Position numbers and translations under genes: made by a program. The notes beneath the pieces were generated by a model that ran no database searches, was not told where the DNA came from, and saw only the letters and a list, made by a program, of their open reading frames with translations. Of a DNA stretch of 64,000 bases, positions 54,194-63,175 are shown in pieces. The first letter of the stretch is position 1. The number at the start of each line of letters is the position of its first letter. The DNA is from Paenibacillus polymyxa (GTDB lineage Bacteria > Bacillota > Bacilli > Paenibacillales > Paenibacillaceae): contig NZ_CP015423.1 of assembly GCF_001719045.1 (NCBI RefSeq), forward strand, positions 5,382,001 to 5,446,000, given 5' to 3'.

Positions 54194-54391
54194 ATGGGTG
54201 GAAAAAGCAAGGGCGGCGGGACCGGCAGAGGTACAGGTAGTAAGGGCTGGACACGCTGGAACAAAACTGCGAAGCCAGTAAGAACAAAAAGCGCTTCTAC
54301 AAGCGCACCGGGAAGCAAAGCGGCAGGTGGTACAAAAGGCGGCACAGCCAAACCAACAAGGAATAAAAGCGGCGGCAACAGTAGCAAATAA
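54194..54391 (+). CDS. Small basic Gly/Lys/Thr/Ser-rich protein
   Basis: A 65-residue low-complexity polypeptide (GGKSKGGGTGRGTGSKGW start, repeated TKGG/SGG units) without hydrophobic core. It has a GGAG ribosome site (TGGAGTG) and a terminator directly after it, so it is probably a real, independently transcribed gene. The charge suggests nucleic-acid or polyanion binding, or a spore protein, but this is a guess. Its composition differs strongly from all neighbours. Confidence 0.6.
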   Translation: MGGKSKGGGTGRGTGSKGWTRWNKTAKPVRTKSASTSAPGSKAAGGTKGGTAKPTRNKSGGNSSK

Positions 54392-54422
54392 GCCGGGAAA
54401 GTATAAGTTGTCGTAAACGTCG

Positions 54423-54459
54423 AACATCTGATTAAGCAAGAACAATCAGGTGTTTTTTT
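54423..54459 (+). terminator. Terminator after the small basic protein gene
   Basis: AACATCTGATT and AATCAGGTGTT pair (one G-U) and are followed by T7. Confidence 0.8.
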
Positions 54460-54506
54460 AATTATTTACTTAAACTCGCATATTATAAATCAGAAGCAGG
54501 TGAATT

Positions 54507-55199
54507 GTGAGAATTAACAAGTACATCAGTGAGACAGGATTTTGCTCACGTCGGGAAACCAACAGGCTGATTGCAGCAGGACGAATTACAATTAATGGAA
54601 ATGTTTGTGAAGCGGGCGCGGAAGTAGAGCCACAGGATATCGTGCTGATTGATGGAGAAGCTATTCCGCTTAATTCCAGTGAACCTGTATATTTGGCTCT
54701 GAATAAGCCTATAGGCATTGTTTGTACCGCAGCGGAGCAAGTGGCTGGCAATATTATTAGTTATGTCAATTATCCTTCGCGGATTTTTGCCATCGGCAGG
54801 CTGGATAAAGCGTCAGAGGGACTCATTCTATTAACCAACGATGGAAGCATTGTCAATCAAATGATGCGTTCCGAACATGGTCATGAGAAGGAGTATGTAG
54901 TGACTGTAGACCAACCTGTTACAAACGAGTTTACGCAGGCCATGTCTTGTGGCGTTGAAATATTGAACGTCATTACCAAACCGTGCAAGGTTGATCGTAC
55001 GAGCGAATACGAGTTCCGCATTATTTTGACGCAGGGTCTGAACTTGCAAATTCGCAGAATGTGCAAGGCCTTGGGGTACAGGGTGCTAAAGCTGGAACGT
55101 GTTCGAATTATGAATATTACCTTGGATCATCTGGAACGTGGGCAATGGAGACATCTTGAAAGGGAGGAACTGGAGTTGCTTCTTGCTAAATTGCAATAA
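54507..55199 (+). CDS. rluF: RluF-like pseudouridine synthase
   Basis: 230 residues with an N-terminal S4 RNA-binding domain (RINKYISETGFCSRRETNRLI) and a catalytic domain with IFAIGRLDKASEGLILLTNDG near 98, whose Asp is the catalytic residue (GRLDxxTxGLLLLTNDG). The C-terminus QGLNLQIRRMCKALGYRV matches the RluF/RsuA group. RluF modifies 23S rRNA U2604 in E. coli; RluB or RsuA activity cannot be ruled out. GTG start with AGGTG upstream. Confidence 0.88.
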   Translation: MRINKYISETGFCSRRETNRLIAAGRITINGNVCEAGAEVEPQDIVLIDGEAIPLNSSEPVYLALNKPIGIVCTAAEQVAGNIISYVNYPSRIFAIGRLDKASEGLILLTNDGSIVNQMMRSEHGHEKEYVVTVDQPVTNEFTQAMSCGVEILNVITKPCKVDRTSEYEFRIILTQGLNLQIRRMCKALGYRVLKLERVRIMNITLDHLERGQWRHLEREELELLLAKLQ

Positions 55200-55253
55200 T
55201 GAGTACAACAAAAGTTTATTTGAGAACAGTATGTTCATATAGCCAACGCAACT

Positions 55254-56348
55254 TTAGTGATACTTTTTCCGTAAATTCAACGATACCTTACCCACCAGCC
55301 ATAGCACAATAGGAAACACGATACCGAAAATCATGGCGTAAAAAGGCCATACTGAAAAAAACTTGATTAAAAATTGCATATTTGGCCAAATAGAATGAAC
55401 CATTGCCAATGCGATTAGGATCAGAGGAACTAAGAGAGAGTTAGCGCTTCGAAGACGAAAAGCATCTGCAATCCCTTGCGCTGAAACATATAAAAGCAGT
55501 GCGAGTCGGAAAAAAATGGTGACAAACCAGAACACTGCAACGAAAATTTCAAACCGTTGAAGAAACTCTCCGTTACTGATTGTTCGGTTAATAAAAAAAG
55601 TAGGAAATGTCAAATTAGATACAACACCTTCACTCATCACGGCGATTATTTGTAGAACCATGAAAAAATACATGCCGCCGCTAATCAAAGCACAAGTTAT
55701 CACTGTCTTTCTCCACTTTTTTGGATCGGGGATGTACTGTGCAAAAAAAAGATACAGAATTGCCTCAAGGTAGGGAAAGGCAAACAAATTGAACGAAGCG
55801 AGAACGATAGGGTTCAAACCATACTCAAAAATAGGGAGCACATTATCTATGGTGGTATCAGAAAGAAGGGTAAACCTGACCAAAAGATACAGAACCAGAA
55901 GGAAAAAAAATAGGATTTCCGCACAACGGCCAATTACAGCAGGGCCTGATCGAACGGCAAAATAAATGACTATAAGCATGATAAAATATATCGCGTCGGA
56001 GGGAGTTTCCGGCATAATAGCTATCGTAATAAAGTCGCCCAGATTTCGAAGTGTCATAATGAACACAAGAAAGGGAAAGAAAAAAATGAAAACGATGCTG
56101 ATCGTCCCGCCCAAGGGACCGAAGAGGCAACGGAGATGCTCTACGAAAGATTTCCCCTGCATTTGCCTAGAGATGGAGGCATATAAAGGTATCAATAACA
56201 GATGAAAACCTAAGGAGACTGGGATGGAGAGCCAGGCATCTTGTTTAGCGACAGCGGTAATTACCGCTGGGAGCACCAGATATGCGCTTCCTATTTGATA
56301 CAATGCAAACCACAAAATAGCTTGTCGAACCGTCAGATTGGAATTCAT
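55254..56348 (-). CDS. Spore germination receptor B subunit (GerAB-like permease)
   Basis: A 364-residue APC-type permease of ten helices, starting LTVRQAILWFALYQIGSAYL, with GPLGGTISIVFIFFFPFLVF in the second quarter. GerAB-class proteins form the ligand-binding membrane subunit of nutrient germinant receptors in the spore inner membrane. It is the last gene of a four-gene unit, after the A, C and small-protein genes. Ribosome site AAGGGGG. Confidence 0.92.
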   Translation of the reverse strand: MNSNLTVRQAILWFALYQIGSAYLVLPAVITAVAKQDAWLSIPVSLGFHLLLIPLYASISRQMQGKSFVEHLRCLFGPLGGTISIVFIFFFPFLVFIMTLRNLGDFITIAIMPETPSDAIYFIMLIVIYFAVRSGPAVIGRCAEILFFFLLVLYLLVRFTLLSDTTIDNVLPIFEYGLNPIVLASFNLFAFPYLEAILYLFFAQYIPDPKKWRKTVITCALISGGMYFFMVLQIIAVMSEGVVSNLTFPTFFINRTISNGEFLQRFEIFVAVFWFVTIFFRLALLLYVSAQGIADAFRLRSANSLLVPLILIALAMVHSIWPNMQFLIKFFSVWPFYAMIFGIVFPIVLWLVGKVSLNLRKKYH

Positions 56349-56360
56349 TCCAATACCCCC

Positions 56361-56588
56361 TTAAGATAACATTTCTGTAAGTAACCGACTTATTGGTTGA
56401 AATAGGATTTGAATGCCCGTCAGTGGAGTCGGCAGTTTAATGTTGGCGATCCGTAGGATAATCAATATAACGCCTATAATCAACAATATCGAGCTGAATA
56501 CAATTTCACGCACATATTGTTTCTCCTTGAATTTTTTAAACTCATACAAAGATGTTAAAATGGAAGTTACGAGAATCACATAAAGCAT
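56361..56588 (-). CDS. Small membrane protein in the ger operon
   Basis: 75 residues with two hydrophobic helices (LYVILVTSILTSLY and IVFSSILLIIGVILIILRI). It sits between the C and B subunit genes. ATG 56588 follows CAGGAG with good spacing; a GTG at 56597 overlaps the C-subunit stop (GTGA). Some germinant-receptor operons carry an extra small (GerD-like or D-subunit) two-helix protein, and this resembles that in size and position. Specific function not known. Confidence 0.78.
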   Translation of the reverse strand: MLYVILVTSILTSLYEFKKFKEKQYVREIVFSSILLIIGVILIILRIANIKLPTPLTGIQILFQPISRLLTEMLS

Positions 56589-56593
56589 TGCAT

Positions 56594-57802
56594 TCACTCC
56601 TGATTGTGTATTCCCATATCGATTGGACTGGTAATGTCCCCGAACCGGACTAAACGATAATTGAGCTGAATATCCACTTTAAGCGTTTGAAATTTTTCTG
56701 GCCAATCCTCTTTCCATTTATGCCATTCACGTGGGAACTTGCGGTGAAAAGCTTCTCCAAACCCGAATATATCGGAACCAATTTGTTGTGCGTACGAAAT
56801 GCCCTCCTTCAAAGATTGTTCCAGATGCTCTTTAGCTGATTCTTGAAGATCTCTAAATGTCTCTTCATTCTTAAGGTTGGCATTGCACGAGACCGTTCCG
56901 ATATTGGATTCTGTATCCACAATAAGAGAAATGTGCGGCTCATGATCTATTATTTTTGGACGCATCTTTACTTTGGAACGGATTACTTCAACAACAAATT
57001 TTCCTTTGGAATTCGGACAATCGATGGAAGCTACGGTGCTGGAAACACGATTGGATATATAGGTAAAGGCTTTACTTTGTGAATCATCCATCCAATTGAT
57101 AAGTCGGTCGCCCTTGAAAACACCAATTCCAGTAAAAAAGTATTTAACATGTTGGGGCGACTTTGTCACATTATCAATAGTTAGACCTTTTTCTAGGTTT
57201 GTCAGTCGAATACCGGTGAGAACCGGTTCAATGCCATCATCTGTGAAACTCTGTAAAATATCTTTCACATTGACCGCGGAAGTTGGAGCCCATGCTTTTT
57301 CAGAAAGCCTTAATGCCTTATACATATCCATTGCAGGCAAGACCTCGGTTGGAGTTACAAAAGTAACGGCCTCCTTTGCCGTGTTTCCTCTGACAACGGC
57401 CAAATAGAAATCAGGCCGAACTTCATGATCACGGAACAGAAAGTCCAGCGGCTCCTTGATTCCTTTTTTTGCCGTTTTTTCATCAAAAATGACAAACTTT
57501 AAGTGAGACATATACATTTTTCGGGACGATTCCGTTGTTAATTTTCGAATAGCTTCAAATATGGTATCGGCGCGTTTGGAAAAAACGATCGTTGGCGTCC
57601 GTTCCATGGGGGAATTCTGAGACATTTTCGTTGGGTCAACCACTTGTAAACTGACTTCATATTGGTCATCAACTGCATCAATGCCCAGAGCCATCACGAC
57701 GGAAATTGCGCTCAATTCCTTACTGTTCCAGCAACCCGTAAGAAACACCATTAGCCAGACGCACATAATCAGTAATAAAATGGTGGATCGATACGAGTTC
57801 AT
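56594..57802 (-). CDS. Spore germination receptor C subunit lipoprotein (GerAC-like)
   Basis: A 402-residue lipoprotein with FLTGCWNSKEL and lipidated Cys24, then the Ger(x)C family domain (AISVVMALGIDAVDD, RKMYMSHLKFVIFDEK, and the C-terminal domain with FGFGEAFHRKFPREWHKWKEDWP). It anchors on the spore inner membrane beside the A and B subunits. ATG 57802 follows AAAGGAG; it starts 14 bases after the A subunit gene. Confidence 0.94.
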   Translation of the reverse strand: MNSYRSTILLLIMCVWLMVFLTGCWNSKELSAISVVMALGIDAVDDQYEVSLQVVDPTKMSQNSPMERTPTIVFSKRADTIFEAIRKLTTESSRKMYMSHLKFVIFDEKTAKKGIKEPLDFLFRDHEVRPDFYLAVVRGNTAKEAVTFVTPTEVLPAMDMYKALRLSEKAWAPTSAVNVKDILQSFTDDGIEPVLTGIRLTNLEKGLTIDNVTKSPQHVKYFFTGIGVFKGDRLINWMDDSQSKAFTYISNRVSSTVASIDCPNSKGKFVVEVIRSKVKMRPKIIDHEPHISLIVDTESNIGTVSCNANLKNEETFRDLQESAKEHLEQSLKEGISYAQQIGSDIFGFGEAFHRKFPREWHKWKEDWPEKFQTLKVDIQLNYRLVRFGDITSPIDMGIHNQE

Positions 57803-57816
57803 GATGGTCTACTCCT

Positions 57817-59247
57817 TTAGTTTTTGCGATGTTTTTTGTTAGTTCTATATGGAAAACGCAATATGGCGTCCCTCTGCTCAGACGATTTGTAATTGGCAAA
57901 GGGACTTAAATACGGTACACCGAATGAATGAAGCCCATTGAGATGCACAAAGAGCATGAGAATACCAACAGTCAATCCGTACACACCAAACATAGCGGCT
58001 ATGCCTATGAAAGCGAAACGTAATATCCGGATTGGAATGGCAAAGGTGTACGAGGGAATGACAAAGCTCGAAATGGCAGTTATTGCAACAACAATGACCA
58101 TAACAGCCGAAACGATGTTTGCTTCTACAGCAGCCTGGCCGATCACTATTGACCCGACAATAGAAACGGCTTGACCGACCGTCCGTGGCATACGAAGACC
58201 TGCCTCCCTCAGAATTTCAAAAACCACTTCCATGATCATCGCCTCAATAAATGCTGGAAACGGAACTCCTTCACGTTGCGCGGATAAGCTTAATAACAAA
58301 ACTGTTGGAATCATATCCTGATGAAATGTCGTTAATGCGACATAAATGGCCGGAGCCAACATACAGATTGCCAGGCATATGTACCTTAATATTCGAATGA
58401 TACTACTGTAAATAAAGGATTGATAATAATCTTCTGCGGATTGAAGAAAGTCTACAAACACCGCAGGTGCAAGGATGGCGAAGGGAGATCCATCCACAAA
58501 TATCGCAATTTTCCCCTCCATAATTCCTGCTGCAATAGAGTCTGGGCGATCAGAATTATAAAAGATCGGAAATATCGTGAGTTGTTTATTTTCTTGGAGA
58601 CATTCTTCCAAATATTCGCTTTCAAGCACACCTTCTACATGCATGTTCTTTAACTTGGATATCATGTCCTGCACCTTTTTTGGGTCAGCGACCCCATGCA
58701 AATACATGACCGATATATCGGTCTTGGTTTTTTCGCCAACTTTTATGGTAGTTAGACGTACTCTTGTATCCTTCACCCTTCGACGAACCATAGTCGTATT
58801 CGTACGTAAAGTTTCTGTAAACGACTCTTGCGGACCTCTGACCACAGGCTGTGTCTTCGAATCTGTAATGCTGCGTTCTTCCCATCCAGGCAAAGAAATG
58901 ATCAATCCTTCATCCATATCGTCCAGGAGTAGGAGAAGACCACCTGAGAGGATCTGTTCCAAAGCATCTTCAAAGTTTTGAGCAAAGCTTGCTTCACCAA
59001 TGTCCAAAATTGCGTTTTTCAATAACGGTAAAGTGATCTCGTCAGAGGAGACACGATCATGCAACGGACGGATCACATTGTCCTGTACCTTTTGCATGTC
59101 AGTCATTCCGTCCAAATAAAAAAGTGCGGCGTGTTTATGGCCAGCTGTGATTTCACGAACAATAAAATCCGAACTGTTTCCCATGAAGTCACAAATGAGA
59201 TCGATATTCCGGCATAATTGTCTTGAAAATTTGGTATGTAACTTCAT
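57817..59247 (-). CDS. Spore germination receptor A subunit (GerAA-like)
   Basis: 476 residues: a large cytoplasmic N-terminal domain of about 250 residues, then five membrane helices (from RYICLAICMLAPAIYVAL near 310) with PFPAFIEAMIMEVVFEILREAGLRMP in between, the signature of the GerA spore germination family. Start is ATG 59247, right after GAGGAGGG; the ORF extends 17 codons upstream. First gene of a ger operon read A, C, small protein, B. Transcribed in the forespore under sigma-G in related organisms; no such promoter was proven here. Confidence 0.93.
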   Translation of the reverse strand: MKLHTKFSRQLCRNIDLICDFMGNSSDFIVREITAGHKHAALFYLDGMTDMQKVQDNVIRPLHDRVSSDEITLPLLKNAILDIGEASFAQNFEDALEQILSGGLLLLLDDMDEGLIISLPGWEERSITDSKTQPVVRGPQESFTETLRTNTTMVRRRVKDTRVRLTTIKVGEKTKTDISVMYLHGVADPKKVQDMISKLKNMHVEGVLESEYLEECLQENKQLTIFPIFYNSDRPDSIAAGIMEGKIAIFVDGSPFAILAPAVFVDFLQSAEDYYQSFIYSSIIRILRYICLAICMLAPAIYVALTTFHQDMIPTVLLLSLSAQREGVPFPAFIEAMIMEVVFEILREAGLRMPRTVGQAVSIVGSIVIGQAAVEANIVSAVMVIVVAITAISSFVIPSYTFAIPIRILRFAFIGIAAMFGVYGLTVGILMLFVHLNGLHSFGVPYLSPFANYKSSEQRDAILRFPYRTNKKHRKN

Positions 59248-59817
59248 TTTCACCCTCCTCAGATACGTAGTATTAACAATAATCCAAAATAATACCACAA
59301 TAATCCATAATTTCGTTTGTTGTCGGTAAGGTCAATGACATCTTAATGGTGGAGGATTCGGGCTAAGTAATTTTTAAAAGACAGCTGCGGACAACAAGAA
59401 ACTCTTGGATAAGGGAAATTTTGATATAGCAAACAGCGTGAAAGAAACCAATTGTGGCTTAAAACATCCGTTTGACTACGGAAAACTCTAAATTCCATAG
59501 CTGGGCCTAGTCAGGACTAGTAGAAGTGTATATGGAACAACAGCAATTGAATATATGTCCCATTTAAATTGAGGAGGAGGGCATTGAATCCGTTTATATT
59601 AGAGTCCATTCAAGCTTATACTGCTGATGTGAAGAATAAACGTTTCCTGAAGAAAAACATACATTTACGATGAAGGAAGAGGAACTGAAAGTACTTTATG
59701 GAGGTAAGTGATGAAGATAATTCGCATTCATTTCTAAATTATTTTTCGATTACTGTAAACATAGACTAATATTCTGTGTTTTTTTGTTTTATATATCATT
59801 GAGGGGAGGAATTCTAC
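59248..59817. other. Region between the ger operon and the hydrolase gene
   Basis: About 570 bases. It contains the promoter area of the ger operon, for which no box could be fixed, and the panB remnant at 59584-59711. Otherwise no gene is supported. Confidence 0.4.
59584..59711 (+). pseudogene. panB: Frameshifted 3' remnant of panB
   Basis: TTG 59584 follows GAGGAGG, and the frame reads LESIQAYTADVKNKRF, after which a one-base deletion shifts it; the next frame continues PEEKHTFTMKEEELKVLYGGK and stops at TGA 59709-59711. Joined, this matches the C-terminus of ketopantoate hydroxymethyltransferase (PanB), which ends in YVQDVKxxxFPEEKHSF and LYGGK in bacilli. The first 240 residues of the enzyme are missing. 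It is probably a fragment of a former pantothenate gene. Confidence 0.7.
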
Positions 59818-60660
59818 ATGAACGAACAACTCATAAAAAGCGATGGAATAGTAATTTGTACTGACAGTTTCGGAAAGCAAGTTAACCCGGCAATATTACT
59901 GATTATGGGGGCTCAATCCTCACTGGTCTGGTGGGAGGAAGAATTCTGCCAGCGTTTAGCAGAGACAGGTCGCTTTGTCGTTCGCTATGATAACCGAGAT
60001 GTTGGACGTTCTACAACCTATGAACCTGGGCAACCGGACTATACTTTCGAAGACATGGCAGATGATGCTATTCGAGTATTGGATGCGTATAAGATTGAGC
60101 AAGCGCATATTGTGGGCATGTCCATGGGCGGCATGCTGACTCAAATGATAGCTCTGCGACATCCAGGCAGAGTTCTAACCGTTACCCTCGTATCAACGTC
60201 CAATTTTGCTCCCGATCTTCCACCGATGGAGGAAAAGGTTATGGACTATTTCTCGAATATGGGAGCAATAGATTGGACGAACGAACAATCGGTGGTCGAT
60301 TTTGTGATAGGTAGATCAAGAATTCTAGTAGGTTCAAAACACGCTTTCGATGAGAAAAAAGTTTATAAATTAGCAAAAGAAGAATGGAAAAGAAGCAACA
60401 ATATAGCCAGCATGAACAATCACGCAATGCTGTCAGGTGGAGAATCCTATCTGGCTAGGACAGGGGAAATAACCGTCCCTGCTCTGGTGATTCACGGTAC
60501 TGAAGATCCGATTATCCCTTATGAACACGGAATAAATCTTGCTAACGAAATTCCAGGTGCAGTTTTACTGACATTGGAAGGTGCTGGGCATGAGCTTCAC
60601 TATGACGATTGGGATTTAATAATCGATTCTATTTCAAATCACACTTCGATACCCAATTAA
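59818..60660 (+). CDS. Alpha/beta-hydrolase (RdmC-like esterase)
   Basis: A 280-residue single-domain alpha/beta hydrolase. The oxyanion start is LLIMGAQSSLVWW near residue 26, the nucleophile Ser is in IVGMSMGGMLTQM near 102, the acid Asp in VIHGTEDPIIPYEHG near 228 and the His in EGAGHELHYDDW near 256. It resembles aclacinomycin methylesterase and similar small esterases. ATG after GAGGGGAGGA. It may act on a methyl ester or lactone; the natural substrate is unknown. Strong terminator follows. Confidence 0.9.
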   Translation: MNEQLIKSDGIVICTDSFGKQVNPAILLIMGAQSSLVWWEEEFCQRLAETGRFVVRYDNRDVGRSTTYEPGQPDYTFEDMADDAIRVLDAYKIEQAHIVGMSMGGMLTQMIALRHPGRVLTVTLVSTSNFAPDLPPMEEKVMDYFSNMGAIDWTNEQSVVDFVIGRSRILVGSKHAFDEKKVYKLAKEEWKRSNNIASMNNHAMLSGGESYLARTGEITVPALVIHGTEDPIIPYEHGINLANEIPGAVLLTLEGAGHELHYDDWDLIIDSISNHTSIPN

Positions 60661-60724
60661 GTCAAACTAATGTGTAGGATAGGCTGAATAAAGCCGTTTT
60701 TGAGAGAAGCAAATCTTCCTGAAT

Positions 60725-60762
60725 AAAAAGGCAATCTCCTTTTTTAGGAGGATTGCCTTTTC
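60725..60762. terminator. Bidirectional terminator between hydrolase and TetR gene
   Basis: AAAAGGCAATCTCC pairs with GGAGGATTGCCTTTT; A and T runs on both sides. Confidence 0.9.
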
Positions 60763-60800
60763 TATTGGTATGCCCTTATTTCATGAAAACTGAGCCAGTC

Positions 60801-61403
60801 TCAGGCACAAGTATCCCAAAGCTCCATCAATTTGGTTATGGCTGCATCAATGTTGTCTAGGGGCACACCATCTCTGGCTTCTGTAGATATACCTTCCAGG
60901 AAGGTAACGAATAGTGTGGTTAACATGCTAACATTTGTGGATTCTTGAAGTTCTCCGTTCTTGGTAGCTCGCTCAATACGAGCATGGAACTTGTTCCTAG
61001 TCACTGCTCTTTGCCTGGTCAATAGTTCTCGAATATGAGTGTTTTCCGGCGAACAAGTATTTGCAGAGAATATGACTAAACAACCCAAGGGATGGGTCTG
61101 CTCAGTCTGCATGATTGCTGAACTTCTTAAGGCTAATTCAATAGCTGTGCGCGATGAAAGTGAATAGTTTGTAAGGCTTGTCGATACTTGTCCGTATGTA
61201 GCCAAATACTGGTCCAGCGCTTCTTTGAATAATGCGTCTTTTGATTCAAAAGCTGCATAAAAGCTGGCTGAGGAGATGCCGCCCATCGCCTTTTTGAGCT
61301 GAGCCAAAGAGGTTGATTCAAATCCATGCTCCCAAAACAACATCATAGCTTGGGAGATCGCTTCGTCGCGACTGAATTTACGTGGTCTTCCGGTTCTAAC
61401 CAT
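60801..61403 (-). CDS. TetR-family regulator, divergent from MFS exporter
   Basis: A 200-residue repressor with an N-terminal helix-turn-helix (GRPRKFSRDEAISQAMMLF, then FESTSLAQLKKAMGGISSASFYAAF) and a C-terminal ligand domain with LRSSAIMQTEQTHPLGCLVIFSA near 90. The ending resembles the YxaF/LmrA group of TetR proteins. ATG 61403 lies after AAAGGAGG, fifteen codons into the frame. It shares a 188-base divergent region with the exporter gene; this contains the near-repeat ATCGATCCAAAA (61439) and ATTGATCCACAA (61492), possible half sites. Confidence 0.92.
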   Translation of the reverse strand: MVRTGRPRKFSRDEAISQAMMLFWEHGFESTSLAQLKKAMGGISSASFYAAFESKDALFKEALDQYLATYGQVSTSLTNYSLSSRTAIELALRSSAIMQTEQTHPLGCLVIFSANTCSPENTHIRELLTRQRAVTRNKFHARIERATKNGELQESTNVSMLTTLFVTFLEGISTEARDGVPLDNIDAAITKLMELWDTCA

Positions 61404-61591
61404 GGAGTCGCCTCCTTTTATCTTGTACTTATATACTAATCGATCCAAAAGTAATTGACAAGACCGAGAGGCATCTTTAAAATATGGAATGATTGATCCA
61501 CAATAAAATTAAAAGGAGGGCAAATCACTGGCATATGTGCTTGATTTTTCGCTTGAACTTGTTTTGAAATCGATTTTAAGGAGCTGCGCTA

Positions 61592-62797
61592 ATGTCCAGC
61601 AATAATTCTTCTAATACTGCAAAAATCGCGTCTTCCGCTTCCTCTAGGTCCTTTCCCTGGCTTGGCCTGCTCGCTTTGGCTATGACAGGATTCATCTGTA
61701 TTATGACGGAAACGATTCCGGCTGGTTTGCTTCCGCAAATAAGCAAGGGACTTTATATTTCAGAGGCAATGGCTGGTCAACTGGTCACTGTCTATGCCAT
61801 CGGTTCTTTAGTGGCTGCCATCCCTGTAGCTATAGTTACCCGCCAATGGCGGAGGCGTCCGCTGTTACTTCTGGCTATCTGCGGTTTCCTGGTTTTTAAC
61901 AGTGTCACCGCAATTTCCTCCAGCTACATACTGACGCTGGCTGCCCGTCTGCTGGCAGGAGTTTCGGCTGGAGTTCTATGGGGTATGATCGGCGGTTACG
62001 CTCTCCGCATGGTCTCTGCTACATTGAAGGGGAGGGGGATGGCGGTTGCCATGGTTGGAACGCCCATCGCCTTGGCTATTGGTGTCCCGGCGGGAACGTT
62101 TCTGGGGAACCTTATGGGTTGGCGTTCTGTTTTTGGAATCATGTCGCTACTGACTGTTATACTGATCGCGTGGGTGCTTTGGAAGGTGCCGGACTATCCG
62201 GGACAGTCCTCCGATAAGCAAGCTTCGATCTATGCAGTCTTCCTTACACCGGGGATTCGGCCCATACTATTGGTTGTACTGACCTGGATGACAGCACATA
62301 ATATTCTTTACACTTATATTGCTCCATTTCTTGCGTCCAATGGGATGGGGGAGAGAGTGAGTCTGGCGCTGGCTTTCTTTGGCATTGCTGCTCTTGTAGG
62401 TATATGGATAACTGGCGTATTCATCGACCGTTGGCTGCGTAAGCTTGTCCTTATTAGTCTTATTTCCTTCGTCTTAATTTCTATTGCCATGAGCTTTAGC
62501 AACTCCAATGTCCTTATCATCTATATCATTGTTACGGTATGGGGTTTAACTTTCGGCGGCGCAGCAACGCTATTGCAAACGGCGCTTGCTCAGGCTGCAG
62601 GGGAGAGCAAAGTGGATATGGTGATGCCGATTAACACGACCGTATGGAATCTGGCTATCGCTGGCGGCGGGATGGCTGGGGGTATTTTACTTGAAACTTT
62701 TGGTGCGGGATCATTTTCATGGGCATTATTCACGCTCTTATTCCTTGCGCTTCTCGTGGCTTGGGTTGGCAAAAAGCATTCTTTCCCTCCACAGTAA
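61592..62797 (+). CDS. MFS exporter, DHA1 family
   Basis: A 401-residue 12-helix major facilitator. The N-terminus is Ser/Asn-rich, then WLGLLALAMTGFICIMTETIPAGLLPQIS, motif A-like ARQWRRRPLLL-type loop between helices 2 and 3 (TRQWRRRPLLLLAI) and motif C in AMVGTPIALAIGVPAGTFLG near residue 165, typical of antiporters. Likely drug or sugar/arabinose efflux (AraJ/NepI-like group). ATG follows AAGGAG. It is divergent from a TetR gene, so it is probably induced by a substrate of the pump. A very short ORF (MCLIFRLNLF) lies in the leader near 61534. Confidence 0.9.
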   Translation: MSSNNSSNTAKIASSASSRSFPWLGLLALAMTGFICIMTETIPAGLLPQISKGLYISEAMAGQLVTVYAIGSLVAAIPVAIVTRQWRRRPLLLLAICGFLVFNSVTAISSSYILTLAARLLAGVSAGVLWGMIGGYALRMVSATLKGRGMAVAMVGTPIALAIGVPAGTFLGNLMGWRSVFGIMSLLTVILIAWVLWKVPDYPGQSSDKQASIYAVFLTPGIRPILLVVLTWMTAHNILYTYIAPFLASNGMGERVSLALAFFGIAALVGIWITGVFIDRWLRKLVLISLISFVLISIAMSFSNSNVLIIYIIVTVWGLTFGGAATLLQTALAQAAGESKVDMVMPINTTVWNLAIAGGGMAGGILLETFGAGSFSWALFTLLFLALLVAWVGKKHSFPPQ

Positions 62798-63175
62798 TAT
62801 GGTAATTAGTGAAGATTTTTTTAAAAATTTTCTTGTTATGACTTCTAACTTTAATGAGTAGAAGATATGAAGTCCTGCTTATTTTCCAAGAAGGGCTGAC
62901 TTCGTCCAGGACTTACTCAGGCAACCGGACCGAATCCGGCCACCCATACAGTATTATCCTCGATGTGGACGTGATTCTTTTTCACTGCGTTCATAATCGG
63001 TGTAAATCCTCTGGTCACATTTCAGATACTCGGCATTAGTCCTCAATTACCTTAGTGAAATATTCGCTAAAAATCAGTATTGATTTTTTACTGAGATATC
63101 CTTGTTTTTGAGGAACAAAATGCACTCTGTATTCGAACTCAAAACCTTATCTATATCATGAAGGAGAAGATGAAT
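62798..63175. other. Gap after the MFS gene
   Basis: A 378-base stretch. A reverse-strand ORF of 33 codons (62917-63018, starting GTG, product VTRGFTPIMNAVKKNHVHIE and onward) reads like protein, but has no clear ribosome site. It may be a leftover gene piece; I could not identify it. Nothing else is supported. Confidence 0.35.

Noticed and set aside
54161..54445. Reverse-strand ORF opposite the small basic protein
   Set aside because: The reverse complement of a Gly/Lys-rich gene gives a Pro/Ala/Leu-rich artefact with no start signal.
61534..61566. Ten-codon ORF (MCLIFRLNLF) in the MFS leader as an attenuator peptide
   Set aside because: The AAGGAGGG is about 15 bases from the ATG, too far, and I see no competing hairpins around the exporter ribosome site.
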